From Haplomitrium mnioides (Eukaryota > Marchantiophyta > Haplomitriopsida > Calobryales): a stretch of 29,169 nucleotides of DNA. The position numbers and the translations under genes are program-made. Positions 1 through 9,568 of this stretch are shown here, piece by piece. The notes under the pieces are model-generated. The model had not been told where the DNA came from and ran no database searches. It worked only from the letters and a program-made list of their open reading frames with translations. The DNA is taken from the NCBI GenBank assembly GCA_049999725.1, contig JBNGIS010020403.1, positions 1 through 29,169 on the forward strand, read 5' to 3'. The stretch's first letter is position 1, and the number at the start of each line of letters is the position of its first letter.

Positions 1-267
1 CTAAGAATAAAGAGGAAGAATCACACAAGAGCTGGGTGTTATGGATGTGGACCTGTGGGTGAATGGTTGTGAATGTCTGACTTGAGTGTAAAGAAGAAGA
101 GTGAGAGAAGCACAATAGGCCTGCAAGGAGAAGGAGAGTCCTTATGGCCTGAAAGTGGTAACTGGCGAGGGGCCATCTCAGAAAAGAACCCCAAAGCCCG
201 TAAACCTGTCCTCCCCTGCATCGAATCGAGGCCTGAAAAGGTTAAGGACCGAAACAGGGGAGCGACA
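1..267 (+). mobile_element. LongLTR family, 3' end (copy A)
   Basis: This is the 3' end of a long LTR-like element whose body lies outside the window. It aligns with 9030-9226: both share the order 'cctgaaagtg(g/a)taact', a G-rich block 'ggggcc/gggtcg', 'tc(t)ca(g/t)aaaagaac', 'ccctgtaaa/cccgtaaac', and then a terminus ending GACA. The proposed end is at 267 (gcgaca). The short reading frames here are incidental. No target-site duplication can be tested because the left end is missing. Confidence 0.6.
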
Positions 268-516
268 GATTAGTTTCAATTCTCCTCCTAAAAATATGTT
301 TATCTCCATCCAATGTATGTACCTCTATATAAGATGTAATTGGATGAGATTTATCTATGTAGAATTTTTAAAAATTTTACTTCTTGCATGTACTTAGATG
401 AAGAGTATGCCATCTTCTTAGTACTCAATTTGAAGTTTCAAAAATAGTTAGTCTTTTCAATGTACTTTACATTAAATATTTTTCTAAATATTTTAATACT
501 ATCTCAAGTAAGGATG
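268..516. other. AT-rich spacer, no gene seen
   Basis: AT-rich sequence between the LongLTR end and the solo LTR. I see no coding similarity on either strand; the 80-residue frame over 155-397 mostly covers the LongLTR tail and has no recognisable motif. Confidence 0.5.
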
Positions 517-932
517 TGTGGCAAAAAAAGATTAATATCAACAATCTAAATTGTAATAGTACAAACATGACATTGTGTTTTTTATAAGAAAATATAGAGT
601 TGTGAAGGAAATGATAAGGGGTCACTTTTAGGGTTGAAATCACTTTAAGGTTACTTTCTTTTGAAGTTACTTTAAGTGAATTGGTATATGGTCACTTTTA
701 GGGTTGAAAATGGAAGTGAATTGCAAGTTATAGAAGGGGGATGACACCTTCTTCTCTTGTATAAATAGAAGGGCTTCGTAGCCCCACTCCTCATTTTGGA
801 GTTCCTCTCAAATACCTTGGGTTCTTTGGTTGTTTGGCTTTTGCTTGGCTTATTAGCATTTGGTTGAAGAACTCTATTAGACTTCACTATGAGTTTTTAC
901 TCATTTGGATTTGGTCCTTGAGTTTTTTTTCA
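517..932 (+). mobile_element. Solo LTR, family S (copy 1)
   Basis: This segment is clearly alignable to 26454-26913 on the same strand. Shared blocks include 'aatagtacaa(a/g)catga', 'cttttagggttgaaa', 'acaccttcttctcttg', the TATA box and downstream 'agggcttc(g/a)tagcccc', and 'aactctattaga'. Both copies start near TGTG and end near CA. The promoter layout (TATA followed by a short R/U5-like stretch) is that of a plant LTR. No primer-binding site or coding region follows; the right edge abuts the Copia-1 relic, so this is a solo LTR or truncated element. The exact left boundary is uncertain. Confidence 0.6.
760..767 (+). promoter_or_regulatory. TATA box of LTR family S
   Basis: TATAAATA preceded by 'cttctcttg' and followed by 'gaagggcttcgtagcccc'. 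The same element sits at the same relative place in the second copy (26723-26730), which supports a real U3 promoter element. Confidence 0.6.
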
Positions 933-1760
933 TAAATAGTAACACTTGTAAATTCTGTGTTGACATGTTTGATGAATGAACATAGGGCTATATCTTCATG
1001 ATGAAAACATATAGCTAACATCTCCTCTTGAAATATTTTAAACCATATACGACCCCTTTGCCTAGTTTAATAAATAGGTCTTATAATCTTGATTGCATAT
1101 CCAACCTTGGCCACATGCATGGATTAATGCACATGAGAGGCTAAAGGTCCAATCACTCGTAAATGCATCTGATAGACTACATGTCCTCACTCGACACTTA
1201 TTCCGCTGGGTCTCATCATAGTCGAGGATAAAGAAGAAGATATACCACTATGAAGTTTTCTCTTGGATAGATGCTCATCTTCAATATGATAGAAAATTCT
1301 AGCAATAAGCTAGTTGTGCTTTCATATAGATCTTGGTGTCTAATAACCTATAAAATTATATTATTGCTAATCCATTTGATGTAAAATGAGCTTCTGTCTT
1401 AGAGAAAGGCTAACTTGGTACTAATACGTGAAAACATCTGTAATTGGGGGATATCAAAGGTAAAAGTCTCTTCTATGTACATGTATATGAAAAATTTTCC
1501 CATAAACTTTATTTTTCTAACAAATGTCCACCAATAACCAATCAAGTGGTGTTAGAACAATAGATCCAAACACTTTAATTCAGATTATGAAATCCAATTG
1601 TCAATTGCTTGTTTTTGCTCATTTTGACCAGTCATGGTTGTCTTTTGCCTCTTTGAAAGTTCTTCGATTAGCTAGAATGTCAAAAATAGTATGAGAAACA
1701 TTTAAACAAAATGATTTTCTATTTGTACACTCTATCTTTGCCATACAGTCCTAGTATTCA
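925..1760 (-). pseudogene. Copia-1 reverse transcriptase (relic)
   Basis: RT pieces occur in order on the minus strand: a WTFVRKIKFMGK-like segment near 1505-1535 (family 'WVF+.K'), HQDLYES near 1325-1345 (position of 'xIYMxxPxGF'), VYGLK near 1045-1060 followed by FQEEMLA ('WYQ+FEE' region with a deletion), then FIKHVNTEF and VTIYE near 935-980, where 'YVDD' should be. The catalytic YVDD Asp pair is lost. Nucleotide alignment to 17700-18060 on the plus strand confirms shared origin with Copia-3. Non-functional. Confidence 0.8.
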
Positions 1761-1879
1761 TATAGTGAATAGAAATTTCTTCATTCTCTAGAGACTTAAA
1801 AAGAGTTATAGTCTACTAAGATATATGTGCACTAGATGATGATAGCATATGTGGAGAGACAAATATCCTCTTAGTCACA

Positions 1880-2285
1880 ACTTTTCATTAGGGTTAAAAG
1901 CACTTTGCACCTAAAGAATGCTTTATCTTTACCCTTGGTGGTTGATCAAATGCTAGCTATGTGAACTCTTGTTTGTGTGTAGGGATATTTTGAGTAGGTA
2001 TATGTGATCTAGTCACCTTTGAATTCTCATTGAATGAGTTTTGTAGTTGTTCAACTATTTAAGTGATAATCTTATGAATTCATCCTCACATTTCCTTGTT
2101 CTTTGATCAATCTATTGAGTGGATGACATTACTCATTGTAATTATTTTGTTATTGAGGATAATTTGTTTTGTTCCTCAAATAAAGATGTAAAGATGTCTT
2201 GATAGAAATGGAAATTTGCAAATCTAGACCTTGATGGTTCTAGATAGTGTATAATCAAAGGAGAGTCATATCATATGTATATGCC
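1880..2285 (-). pseudogene. Copia-1 linker between integrase and RT
   Basis: Collinear with the connection region of copia Pol. The minus strand reads IIHYLEP-like, then FANFHFYQDIF, then a string ending HIPTQNIPTH (near 1980). These low-complexity linker phrases occur in the right order for the family between integrase and RT, and the frame changes several times. No function is expected. Confidence 0.6.
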
Positions 2286-2289
2286 TTTT

Positions 2290-2900
2290 TGTCTTTGAGT
2301 ACCTATCTTAGTCCACTTTGGTCTTATAATAACTTTAAAGATCCAGCATCTTAAAATATATAAGTGAGATAGGTTAGAAGTAGTCCTTTAGAGAAGCTGG
2401 GGAGGAGTCAAAGAATTAAAAGATGATAGCCAATATTTCAAAAGTGATGCAATATGTAATACTACATGATCTCAAATTGGACTCGACAAGTTGGTTTGTG
2501 TTAACATAGATTTTGTAGCCATCTATAGGCTACATATTACTCATATAGCAATGCCCATTTGAAAATGGACAAGTGGCATTGAGTATTGAAAATCTATGTT
2601 TGTAGTCATACAAAAGTAGTCAAAAATATTAGAAGTAAATTCTCTTAAATTGCCAAATCTTAGAATTTTTATCATGCTATCTGAAAATTGAGCTTTCAAT
2701 TTTATAATATATGCGAGAGTTCAAGGAAAGATTAAATTTTGGGTCGAAAGTAGAGAGACTCGTGACCACTTTAAGGAAGCGCATGTAATAGCCAAAAAAT
2801 ATCAAAGATGTCCACTTGGTAGGTCTATAGTACCACACACATCAGCATGGATTCTCTCAAGAAATTTGGGTATATCTATAACAGTCTTGAAGATTGAAGG
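2290..2900 (-). pseudogene. Copia-1 integrase (relic)
   Basis: The integrase core is recognisable in pieces on the minus strand. FLERIHADVCG carries the first catalytic Asp at 2841-2843. About 190 bases on, RFGNLREFTS occupies the position of the conserved 'DNxGEF' motif, and the second catalytic Asp is now Gly (codon at 2652-2654). PLVHFQMG follows as the decayed 'NG..E' segment. SNLSHLYILRCWIF and a final KGIY (about 2280-2370) match the integrase C-terminal region. Stops and shifts separate these blocks. The enzyme would have inserted the cDNA; it is inactive here. Confidence 0.8.
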
Positions 2901-3065
2901 TCAAAGGACCAACTTTCCTTGAGAACATGAGGTGCATGGTTTTTTAATCAATTGGGGGCTTATGAAAGTGGTTTTGTAATCGATTGGAGGCTTATCTAAG
3001 CTCACTTTCACTATATTATTGAGCATAGTTATGCCTGGATACTCTAAGAATTTATGCCATAATTC

Positions 3066-3386
3066 TTATTGATTGATTTGTGGTGTAGCGGTATGAAAGG
3101 TATGTATTTGTGTAACATAGAATCCAAACGAGTAAGCAAAGAAAGTTTCCTTTATTTTCATGCCTTTAGACGTGTTTTGCAAAATATGTAAAGCTTCTTG
3201 GTCTCTATGTATGCTTGCATGAATATGCAAGCCATTATCACATATGTCTTTGAAGCTTATTAAGCACCTAGTAGCGCTAGGCACATATATAGCAGACCTA
3301 TAATTTAGTATTGTTCTTGATGGTGAAATAATCTTGATAGGTCTATGTCCCTTTTCAATCTCATTGCTTCCCATGATTGTCCTCAT
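3066..3386 (-). pseudogene. Copia-1 GAG-pre-integrase region
   Basis: An open frame of 106 codons. It contains YRSAIYVPSATRCLISFKDI, the conserved '(L/I)YVP....NLISF' segment that links protease to the integrase zinc domain in Ty1/copia polyproteins. It is the longest intact frame of the Copia-1 relic. The frame is closed at the end where integrase should follow, so it is a fragment of a polyprotein rather than a gene. The initiating Met is fortuitous. Confidence 0.75.
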
Positions 3387-3409
3387 TTATTGACTTGATT
3401 ATGTAATTC

Positions 3410-3490
3410 ATGAGAAGTATGATATGCATTTCAAAATAGTATGAGTACTCACTCTATCAATAATATTCGTTTTGTTCTCCTCAAGAGGAA
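3410..3490 (-). pseudogene. Copia-1 protease active-site region, mutated
   Basis: The minus strand reads NIIDRVSTHTILKCISYFS here. The family's active site is D-S/T-G followed by a T-H-x-I/M segment; here DSG has become DRV while STHTIL is retained. The sibling Copia-3 keeps the intact DSG at 17469-17477, which supports this reading. The aspartic protease would cut the Gag-Pol polyprotein; loss of the Ser/Thr-Gly abolishes it. Confidence 0.6.
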
Positions 3491-3589
3491 TGACTTGAGA
3501 ATTGTAATTGATCATGTAGTTCTATGGCATATCAATGTCATTCTCAATGTAATCACTCTGAGTCTTTTTTTTTTCTAGAAGTGTACCAT

Positions 3590-3900
3590 GAGTTTAACAC
3601 TATATGTTGTTCTAATTACTTTGGCTATACAAAGAAACTAGATGTGTAGGGATTCTATATTTTTTCTAGATATGTACTTGTGTACCGCATCTACACATAT
3701 AACTCTTGTTGGAGCATTACTTGTACTTAGTGGAAATATGTTCTCAGTAGGAGGTCTACCATCTCTGTTTCCTCTTACATAAACTATACCACAATTATTT
3801 TAGCTTTTGTCCCTCTTCTTGAATCCTTGACCCTTGCATGTACTGGAAATTTATTTTCTATTGTTGTATATACAATGTAACAAGTTAGTTATAACTAAGA
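3590..3900 (-). pseudogene. Copia-1 gag C-terminal end (relic)
   Basis: The minus-strand sequence encoding the RGN-RxGRPP-like segment (about 3735-3790) is alignable at nucleotide level to 17306-17360 of Copia-3: 'aagaggaaa(c/t)agag(a/g)tgg(t/c)agacctcct'. Further downstream, THLVSLY (about 3630-3650) corresponds to the conserved segment after the zinc knuckle in this copia lineage. The zinc knuckle itself is not readable. Gag would form the particle that packages element RNA; this copy has many stops and is not functional. Confidence 0.6.
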
Positions 3901-4097
3901 TAACTAAGATTTTGTTAGTTTAGTTACATTTTTAGAGGCTGCCACATGTAAGCAGTATAGACCCTCCTTTTCTGTGACAAACTTGCCATTTAGAACACTT
4001 TGAAGAGTAGCACAACTTTATTCCACATTTTTTTTCTCAAACTAATTGCTTTCTCATTGTAGAGAGAAATTCGAGGCTATGATCATGGTGTAACATA
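3901..4097. other. Junction between Copia-1 and Copia-2
   Basis: Probably N-terminal gag remnant of Copia-1 on the minus strand, but I cannot assign residues. The homology to the Copia-2 3' LTR region begins at about 4098. Confidence 0.35.
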
Positions 4098-4111
4098 GAA
4101 GGAGATATTTA

Positions 4112-4646
4112 AGCAATATCTATGTATATTTAAACCAAGATCCCTCCATCAAGAAGCATCCTTGGTAAACAAACTATCTAGTGTTCATGCATTCTTCCCT
4201 TCATGTATTCTTCCTCTGGTTTTCATTTTGTGTAGCCTCTTCTGCGAATCACATTTTTCAAGGCACTAATAGTGATTTTAGCGGGCAAGCTTCCCGCCTA
4301 AATTTCTTTAGCATAAACAGGATTTCCTCTTTCTTGGTGCTGATTTTTGGTGCATCGCGATGTGACTTCTTGCTCACAATTATGGTTTGTGCCACTTTCT
4401 AGTGTATCGTGACTTATTTTTTCGTGGCTTGCGTTTCTGATTTCAGCTGTCTCTCTGGTGTATCGCAACTTTTTTTCTGGCTTGTAATTCTGATTTGTGC
4501 TGATTTTTGGTATATTGTGACATGTTTTTAGGCAGCTCATGATTCTGATTTCAGTTGACTCCTTTCAAAACACATTCATGTTAACTGTTCTCTCTCTCGA
4601 CAACTTCTCACCTCTTCACGTGGACTTTTGAAACACACTCTTTCTA
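4112..4646 (+). repeat. Copia-2 5' LTR
   Basis: Alignable along its length to 12778-13366. Shared blocks include 'atctatgtatatt/atccatgtatatt', 'agtgttcat(g)cattcttccctt', 'tgtattcttcctct', 'tttagcataaa(c/t)(a)gg', 'ctctctctc(g/a)acaacttctca' and 'ttttgaaacaca(c/t)tcttt'. Homology extends about 14 bases left of the proposed start, into sequence resembling the RNase H tail. The right end is placed at 4646, just before the gag ATG at 4654. The LTR contains internal subrepeats (see 4350-4570). Confidence 0.7.
4350..4570 (+). repeat. Subrepeats inside 5' LTR
   Basis: Four copies of a core GTGTATCGCGAC-like motif begin at 4350, 4402, 4458 and 4510 (spacing 52-56 bases), each followed by a 'TTCTGATTTCAGCTG'-like tail in the better copies. 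The 3' LTR has five such units. Confidence 0.65.
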
Positions 4647-4747
4647 TTAGGCTATGAGCCCACCAAGAGCTGAGAATGGTGTTGGGAACACATTCAAGAA
4701 ATTTGGAGGAGAGGATTTTTATTTGTGGATGTTCAAAATGCAGATGT

Positions 4748-4751
<4 letters not shown>

Positions 4752-4784
<33 letters not shown>

Positions 4785-4884
4785 NNNNNNNNNNNNNNNN
4801 NNNNNNNNNNNNNNNNNNNNNNNNNNNNNNNNNNNNNNNNNNNNNNNNNNNNNNNNNNNNNNNNNNNNNNNNNNNNNNNNNNNN

Positions 4885-4931
<47 letters not shown>
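4752..4931 (+). repeat. (GA)n microsatellite with assembly gap
   Basis: Perfect GA dinucleotides flank the N run on both sides (4752-4784 and 4885-4931). It lies inside copia gag. All reading frames across it (RE/ER or LS/SL runs) are artefacts. True repeat length is unknown because of the gap. Confidence 0.95.
4785..4884. other. Assembly gap, 100 N
   Basis: Exactly 100 N, the conventional size for a gap of unknown length, placed inside the GA repeat where short reads or polymerase slippage would break assembly. Confidence 0.98.
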
Positions 4932-4934
<3 letters not shown>

Positions 4935-6529
4935 AAAACAATTTTTGAAGGTAGAGCTGAAGTCTTTAGCATTCATCCCGCAAAGCTTTCAAGATCATCT
5001 CCTAGAGTTGGTGACCAAATACACAAGTGCACATAAAGCATAGATGGTATTTTTAGGCAATTATGAAGGCAAGAAAACCTCTCACAATAGTTTTATTAAG
5101 AAATAATTCTTCATGGTAAAGATGAAGGAGAGTAGAACCATCATTGAACATGTGTGTCAGCCGGGTGTTAAGGTACTTCATGCAAAATTTTCAAAAAGTG
5201 CTTCCAATGTACACAAACAGGGTTCAAGACATGTTGAGGAGTAAGTAAAACTAAAAGGATAGGGATAAAAAGAAATAAAACTACTCTAAGTGTTGAGGGC
5301 CAAGCCAAGCCCACTAATTTCCTAGCTATCTAACTTGGAGGACAGCTTGCCCAAGGGGGGGGGTTTAGCCCTGAACTAAGTCCGTCCAGGGGCATATAAG
5401 GGAATGTGGTGGCCTTACACCCCTCTAGAGGGCTGCCTCTCGAAGGATAGGAGGAGTGAGATCCCTATATACTACTTCAGCAACATTGCGGGAAACTTAT
5501 GGGATATATGCAGAGGCCAAGGCGACTCGCGAATGTGTCTGTGGATTTCCATTGAGTATGGCTGTGAGAAAGGGTGCGTGGCGACGATGAATCCCCTGTA
5601 AATGAAGAAGGATCAGCTTGGAGGCAGCCAAGTGATGCGAGCCTTGCTGCGAAAGTCAAAATGAAGAGCTGAACCCGACGAAGGACCTGTTTAAATTGAT
5701 TGTGCGCACTGCGGCCAACTGAAGAATTACCTTGTTGATGAGGATTTCTGATGAAGATTGAGTTGAGACAAACTGCTGCAAAGAAGGATTCGGGGCACAT
5801 GAGGGAAGATCCTTGTGAATTGTGAATGCTCAGCGAAGAAAGATGCGTGAAGCCTCTCCTGTGAAGAATCGAATGTTGTGAACGAAGCTCCCTCTAAGGA
5901 ATCGACCAATGATGAAGGACCAAAAATGAATGTCCCTAAGAAGAAAACGATCCCCTGTGAAGTTCATCAGGACGTATGATATAATGTGTGACACTTGCTT
6001 AGCAGTGTGATCCGGTGGGTAGGGCGTTGAAGCTGGTGTGGTAAAGAGTCAATTCTGATGCGGAACTTGGTTCGCGATGAGTGCAGAAGTCCCGCATTTA
6101 CTTGGAGTTATGTATCGTTCTTCTAAGAAGCTCTTCATGGAGTCAATTACTGAAGGATTGATCGGTAATCAATCTCCTTAAGAAGAAGAAAGCGATCGAC
6201 TTGCGAGGGAATGCTCTGCACTGAAAGCCCATACGGAATATTAACTATGATAAGGAAGAATCAAATTGTGAAGATCAGCATGTGCAACATTCCATAAGAA
6301 AAAACAAAATATGGGGAATCACCTGACGACAAAGACCTGCAACGATCGGATTGAAGAAGAAAAGATGATCTGCGAAGAATTGAGTCCGAAGTCTGTGGTG
6401 TGTGATCCAAAGAAACGGATCGGAAACTCGCCTTCCTAAGTGGGGAACTCCACTTTAAATGGTTCTGATCCGTCTTCCGATGTGGGGAGGACTGGTTAAG
6501 GGGGATTTCGAAGTGGGTTAATTAATCGG

Positions 6530-7200
6530 ACAGAAAGGTGATTTATCGAAGATTCAGAAGACAGGGAGGTAATTGGGAAAGTTTGAATCGGGTATCTTCA
6601 TAAAGTTCAAAAGGAATCTGCGGAGCTCTTAGTTCTTACAACAAACTTTTCCACAAGTCAGAGGAAGAATGTAGAGGCTGAAAAGGGGACTTATCGACAG
6701 TCCAGTCCAAAAGGAGAACGAAGTATCAAAACAGGGATAAATCGAAGATCTGACCAGAAAGAGAACATGGAGCCGAAAAGGCGATGAATCGAAGGCGGAG
6801 CCCACTTAAGGGGGTTCCGATCTATCATCCGATGAGGGACTCCCCAAGTAAAATGGTTCTGATTGACCTCCCTAAGTGGAGAATCCACTTAGCAGGGTTC
6901 CGAAGAAGGCTAAGAAGGGTTGCCGAAACGAGGATATAGCGCAGCTCTAGTATAGAAAGAAAGGGTGTTGAAACAGAGATTTATCACCTGTCCAAGGAGA
7001 AGCAAGCAGTGCTGAAGCGGCGATCTATCACAGGTTTGAAAAGAAGAAACGAGAAAGGAGCTCCCGAAATGATGACAAATCATAGATCCGATCTTGGGAG
7101 AACCAAAAATGACAGAAAGGTGATCTAGCACAGATCCAACAAAAGAAGAAGCGGTGCTGAAAAGGGGATACATCACCGATCCAGCTAGGGGTAAAAGCAA
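6530..7200 (+). repeat. Degenerate tandem array, about 45-50 bp units
   Basis: Recurrent units of the form 'gctgaaaaggggattatc...gatcca..aaaagaag' are seen near 6530, 6675, 6726, 6771, 6968, 7011, 7062, 7105 and 7154. A block at 6790-6900 instead carries 'ccacttaagggggttccgat' and 'ccctaagtgg' phrases, which also occur at 6425-6520 and, reversed, in copy C at 19990-20150. Reading frames through the array are incidental. Confidence 0.6.
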
Positions 7201-7351
7201 AGGTCCTTGGTAGTTCTTATTCGAAGAGAACAATCCTTGCGGATGACGTGGCAATAAGGAAGTCAGTGGGTCAACGAACGGTCAGCGCAACGGTCCGCCT
7301 ACCCTTTTGCGGGGCGGCGTCGGACGGCGCCGGACGGCGCCACAGCGGAAA

Positions 7352-7720
7352 CGTGGCACCTCCATGAGACTCAGGAATCTGCGGGAATCTAACAAATTCC
7401 GCGGGCATCTTGGCATCAACGGATTACGTGGCATTCAAGAGGAATCTGAGAACCAGCAGGAATCTTATAGATTTCGTGGGAATCTCAAGCTTTGCGGAAA
7501 CGTGGCGCTCATACGACACTGCGAGCATCAGCGGGAATCTTATAGATTCCTCAAGAATATTGGATCTCAGTGGAAACGTAGCGCTCATACGACACTGCGA
7601 GCATCAACGGGAATCTTACAGATTCCTCGGGAATATTGGATCTCAGCGGAAACATGGCGCTACGAGAGAGCCCGTAGGCTTCTTCGGAGTGTCTGCGAAC
7701 GTGCGGAAACATGGTGCTTC
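7352..7720 (+). repeat. Tandem array, about 75 bp units
   Basis: The core 'ggaaacgtggcgct' starts units at 7352, 7427, 7501, 7577 and 7653 (spacings 75, 74, 76, 76), with a shorter last step to 7710. The two units from 7505 and 7581 are nearly identical ('gcgctcatacgacactgcgagcatca'-type start, given here only by its first bases). Two overlapping plus-strand frames of 165 and 150 codons run through the array and are created by it. Confidence 0.85.
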
Positions 7721-9226
7721 GAGGATCGACAAAACAATTTCGGAACGAACCTCGGAATTCACTTTAGATTGTGCGTCGAGCCCTTGTCGTCTTACAAAAA
7801 TTAGCCAAGACCTTGAAATTTCCATCAGATTTGCACTAAGCTTCATCGCATTGCAGAATTAAGATGATTTCTTGGAGGTTGTGTTCTACGGTATGCGCCA
7901 ATCCTCTTCGAATTTCCAACAATCAGCGTCCAAATGTAGAACGATCCAAATCGCGAGGAGGAAAAAACAAAAGGTAAGAGGGAATTCACGCGGGGGGAGG
8001 TATAAATCGATAGTCTGAAAGGGTTGTTGTGGTTGATTGTGGATGCAAACTTGCAAGTCGTGAGAACAATAGCAGAAAGGAAGACACACGAAGGAGGGAG
8101 AACAGATTTCTTAAATCTTCAATTGAAGCATGTGAACTCGACCAGAGGGCTAGCAGGGGTGGAGGTGGATTGGAGGGGCGCTGGGAATCGCTAGGCGGGG
8201 AGCTCTAGAGGTTTAAGCGATCCAGGTGTACTCATCACTGCAGGTGGACCAACATCGGAGGTGTACTGATACTTGAAGAGGGAAGAAATTTTGGGTTGTT
8301 CTGAAATCATAGAGGCTGCCAAAGGGGGATCTTTGGAGTTGTCTCAGTGTTGTCTGTGCAGGAGCAACAATCCCAGGAACGTTTAGAGGGCGTTTCTGTT
8401 TTATTTTGTCAAGGGAAGTGAAGGAGGAGTAGTTGCATTCGTGCTTGCGTACGGTGTAAGAAGATCTACCAAAGCTTTGGGGTGGAGTGGGTGGCCAGCA
8501 GTCGAGAGGACTGTCTTCCAAAGGTGGAAGTTAAACAAGACTTCTTCTTAGCCTGAGGAAGTAAATGCAGGACTTCTCGCGAGGGAAGTTAAAAACTATC
8601 TGGAGAAGGGTGCGTGGGTGGAAGTGGGAAGTGTGCTTGGAAATGTGGTAAAGTGTGGATCTTAGAAAAGTCAGATGAGCAATAGCAGGAAGGGAGAAAG
8701 GGAGTGTTGATAGTTCAAACTTGTGTTGCAGAGGTAGTACCAAGTCAAAGAATTACTGATAGAGTGTATCTTGGGTGTGTGAGTATGTTGAAGGATTAGT
8801 TAGTTTTGTATTCTGTTTGTAAATACTGAAAAGACAATTCAGATCTGAAGTGAACAGGATCTCAGATCAGCAGGGATCCAAGAATTAGATTCAGAGGGTA
8901 AGGCAGTACACAGGATAGATCCCTTGTATAATTCAGATATCAGGACTTGATCCTGTATTGTAAAACTTTGAGTCTGGATCCTACTTAGGATCAGTGGAAT
9001 TCACTTTGGAATTTGATCAGAAAAGCTGTTGAGGTGTGGATGAATGTCTGGATGAAGAAGTGAACAAGGAGAAGGGTCTGTAAGGTGAGAAGGAACATCC
9101 TTAAGACCTGAAAGTGATAACTTGCAACGGGGTCGTCTCATAAAAGAACTTGAAACCCTGTAAAGTCAGCCTTTTCCTTCCAAAGAGCAGTCTTTGGAGG
9201 TTAACGACCAAAGGAGAGGGCTGACA

Positions 9227-9568
9227 ATATGATGAGTCAAATCCATGGCTGGACAGCTACAAGCAACAAAATCTCAAATTGATGAAGAGGGTCTAGCATG
9301 TGTCCTCCTTAATAGCCTCTCTTTAGATTACACAACTTTGGTGTAAACAATGGAGGCAAAAGGGTCTGAATTAGACCTGGAATTTTTGGTGAGTTGCTTA
9401 CTAAGTGAGGAGCACAAGCCACAAAATATAGCAGGAGATGATGTTTCCTTTACTACCAAAAGGAACAAAAAAGGAGAGAAAAACATTGGAGAGACAAAAA
9501 CTTGCAACTACTACAAGAAGGTTGGACATTTGTCCAAAGCTTGCATGAAGAAACAAGCTAACAATTAA
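9227..9568 (+). pseudogene. Copia-2 gag, C-terminal part with zinc knuckle
   Basis: Gag resumes after the insertion. LVSCLLSEEH is followed by a lysine-rich stretch and CNYYKKVGHLSKAC at 9503-9544. This is the CX2CX4HX4C zinc knuckle that binds element RNA, but its second Cys is Tyr (TAC for TGC). A TAA at 9566-9568 interrupts the frame, which then continues in phase into the protease region. The upstream part (about 9240-9345) reads QLQATKSQIDEEGLACVLLN, typical of mid-Gag, with a stop at 9344. Confidence 0.8.

Larger units (their letters stand above)
925..3900 (-). mobile_element. Copia-1: degraded Ty1/copia body
   Basis: Read on the minus strand from about 3900 down to 925, the order is gag C-terminus, protease, GAG-pre-integrase, integrase, connection region and RT, which is the Ty1/copia order. 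Every domain is crossed by stops and frameshifts, so the copy is dead. Its 3' part (RNase H, 3' LTR) is missing: the relic ends against solo LTR family S at 925-932. Its 5' LTR is also absent; the 5' side runs into Copia-2 near 4100. Parts match Copia-3 at 17.2-18.1 kb, which is inserted in the opposite orientation. Confidence 0.85.
4654..5285 (+). pseudogene. Copia-2 gag, N-terminal part
   Basis: The frame starts MSPPRAENGVGN at 4654, eight bases after the LTR, and continues KKFGGEDFYLWMFKMQM, which matches the conserved N-terminus of copia Gag ('F.G.NF..WK.KM'). A TGA at 4747 ends it at the start of the GA microsatellite. Past the microsatellite, a segment near 5115-5150 reads VKMKESRTIIEHV, fitting the later Gag segment '(L)KM.EG.S...H'. 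The rest is disrupted by shifts and then by the LongLTR insertion at 5291. Gag would form the cytoplasmic particle; this one cannot. Confidence 0.7.
5291..9226 (+). mobile_element. LongLTR family, longest copy (copy B)
   Basis: A 3936-base block richer in G+C than its surroundings, sitting inside Copia-2 gag. It begins TGTTGAGGGCC and ends GGGCTGACA, so it has TG...CA termini as LTRs do. Its left 130 bases match 21136-20960 reversed: 'ggacagcttgcccaag', 'ccctgaact(a)', 'tccgtccaggggca', 'ggtggcctta(c/t)acccc'. Its right 200 bases match copies A and D. It has no recognisable coding capacity and contains two minisatellite-like arrays. It may be a solo LTR of an unusually long-LTR retrotransposon. 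No matching 5-base flanks were found (ctaag against atatg), so the boundary or mechanism is not settled. Confidence 0.6.

Noticed and set aside
4647-4662. Primer-binding site resembling initiator tRNA-Met complement (taggctatgagccc)
   Set aside because: Only a gapped partial match, and it overlaps the proposed gag start; not enough to annotate.
4576-5036. Reading frames of RE/ER or LS/SL repeats
   Set aside because: They are translations of the GA microsatellite and the N gap.
5477-5909. Minus-strand frames of 107 and 60 codons
   Set aside because: They lie within the GC-richer LongLTR element and carry no recognisable motif.
7307-7862. Overlapping 165- and 150-codon plus-strand frames
   Set aside because: Both are created by the 75 bp tandem array with few stops; no domain and two frames open at once.
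5286-9231. Target-site duplication around LongLTR copy B
   Set aside because: ctaag and atatg do not match; longer imperfect matches (near 5230 and 9227) are too weak.
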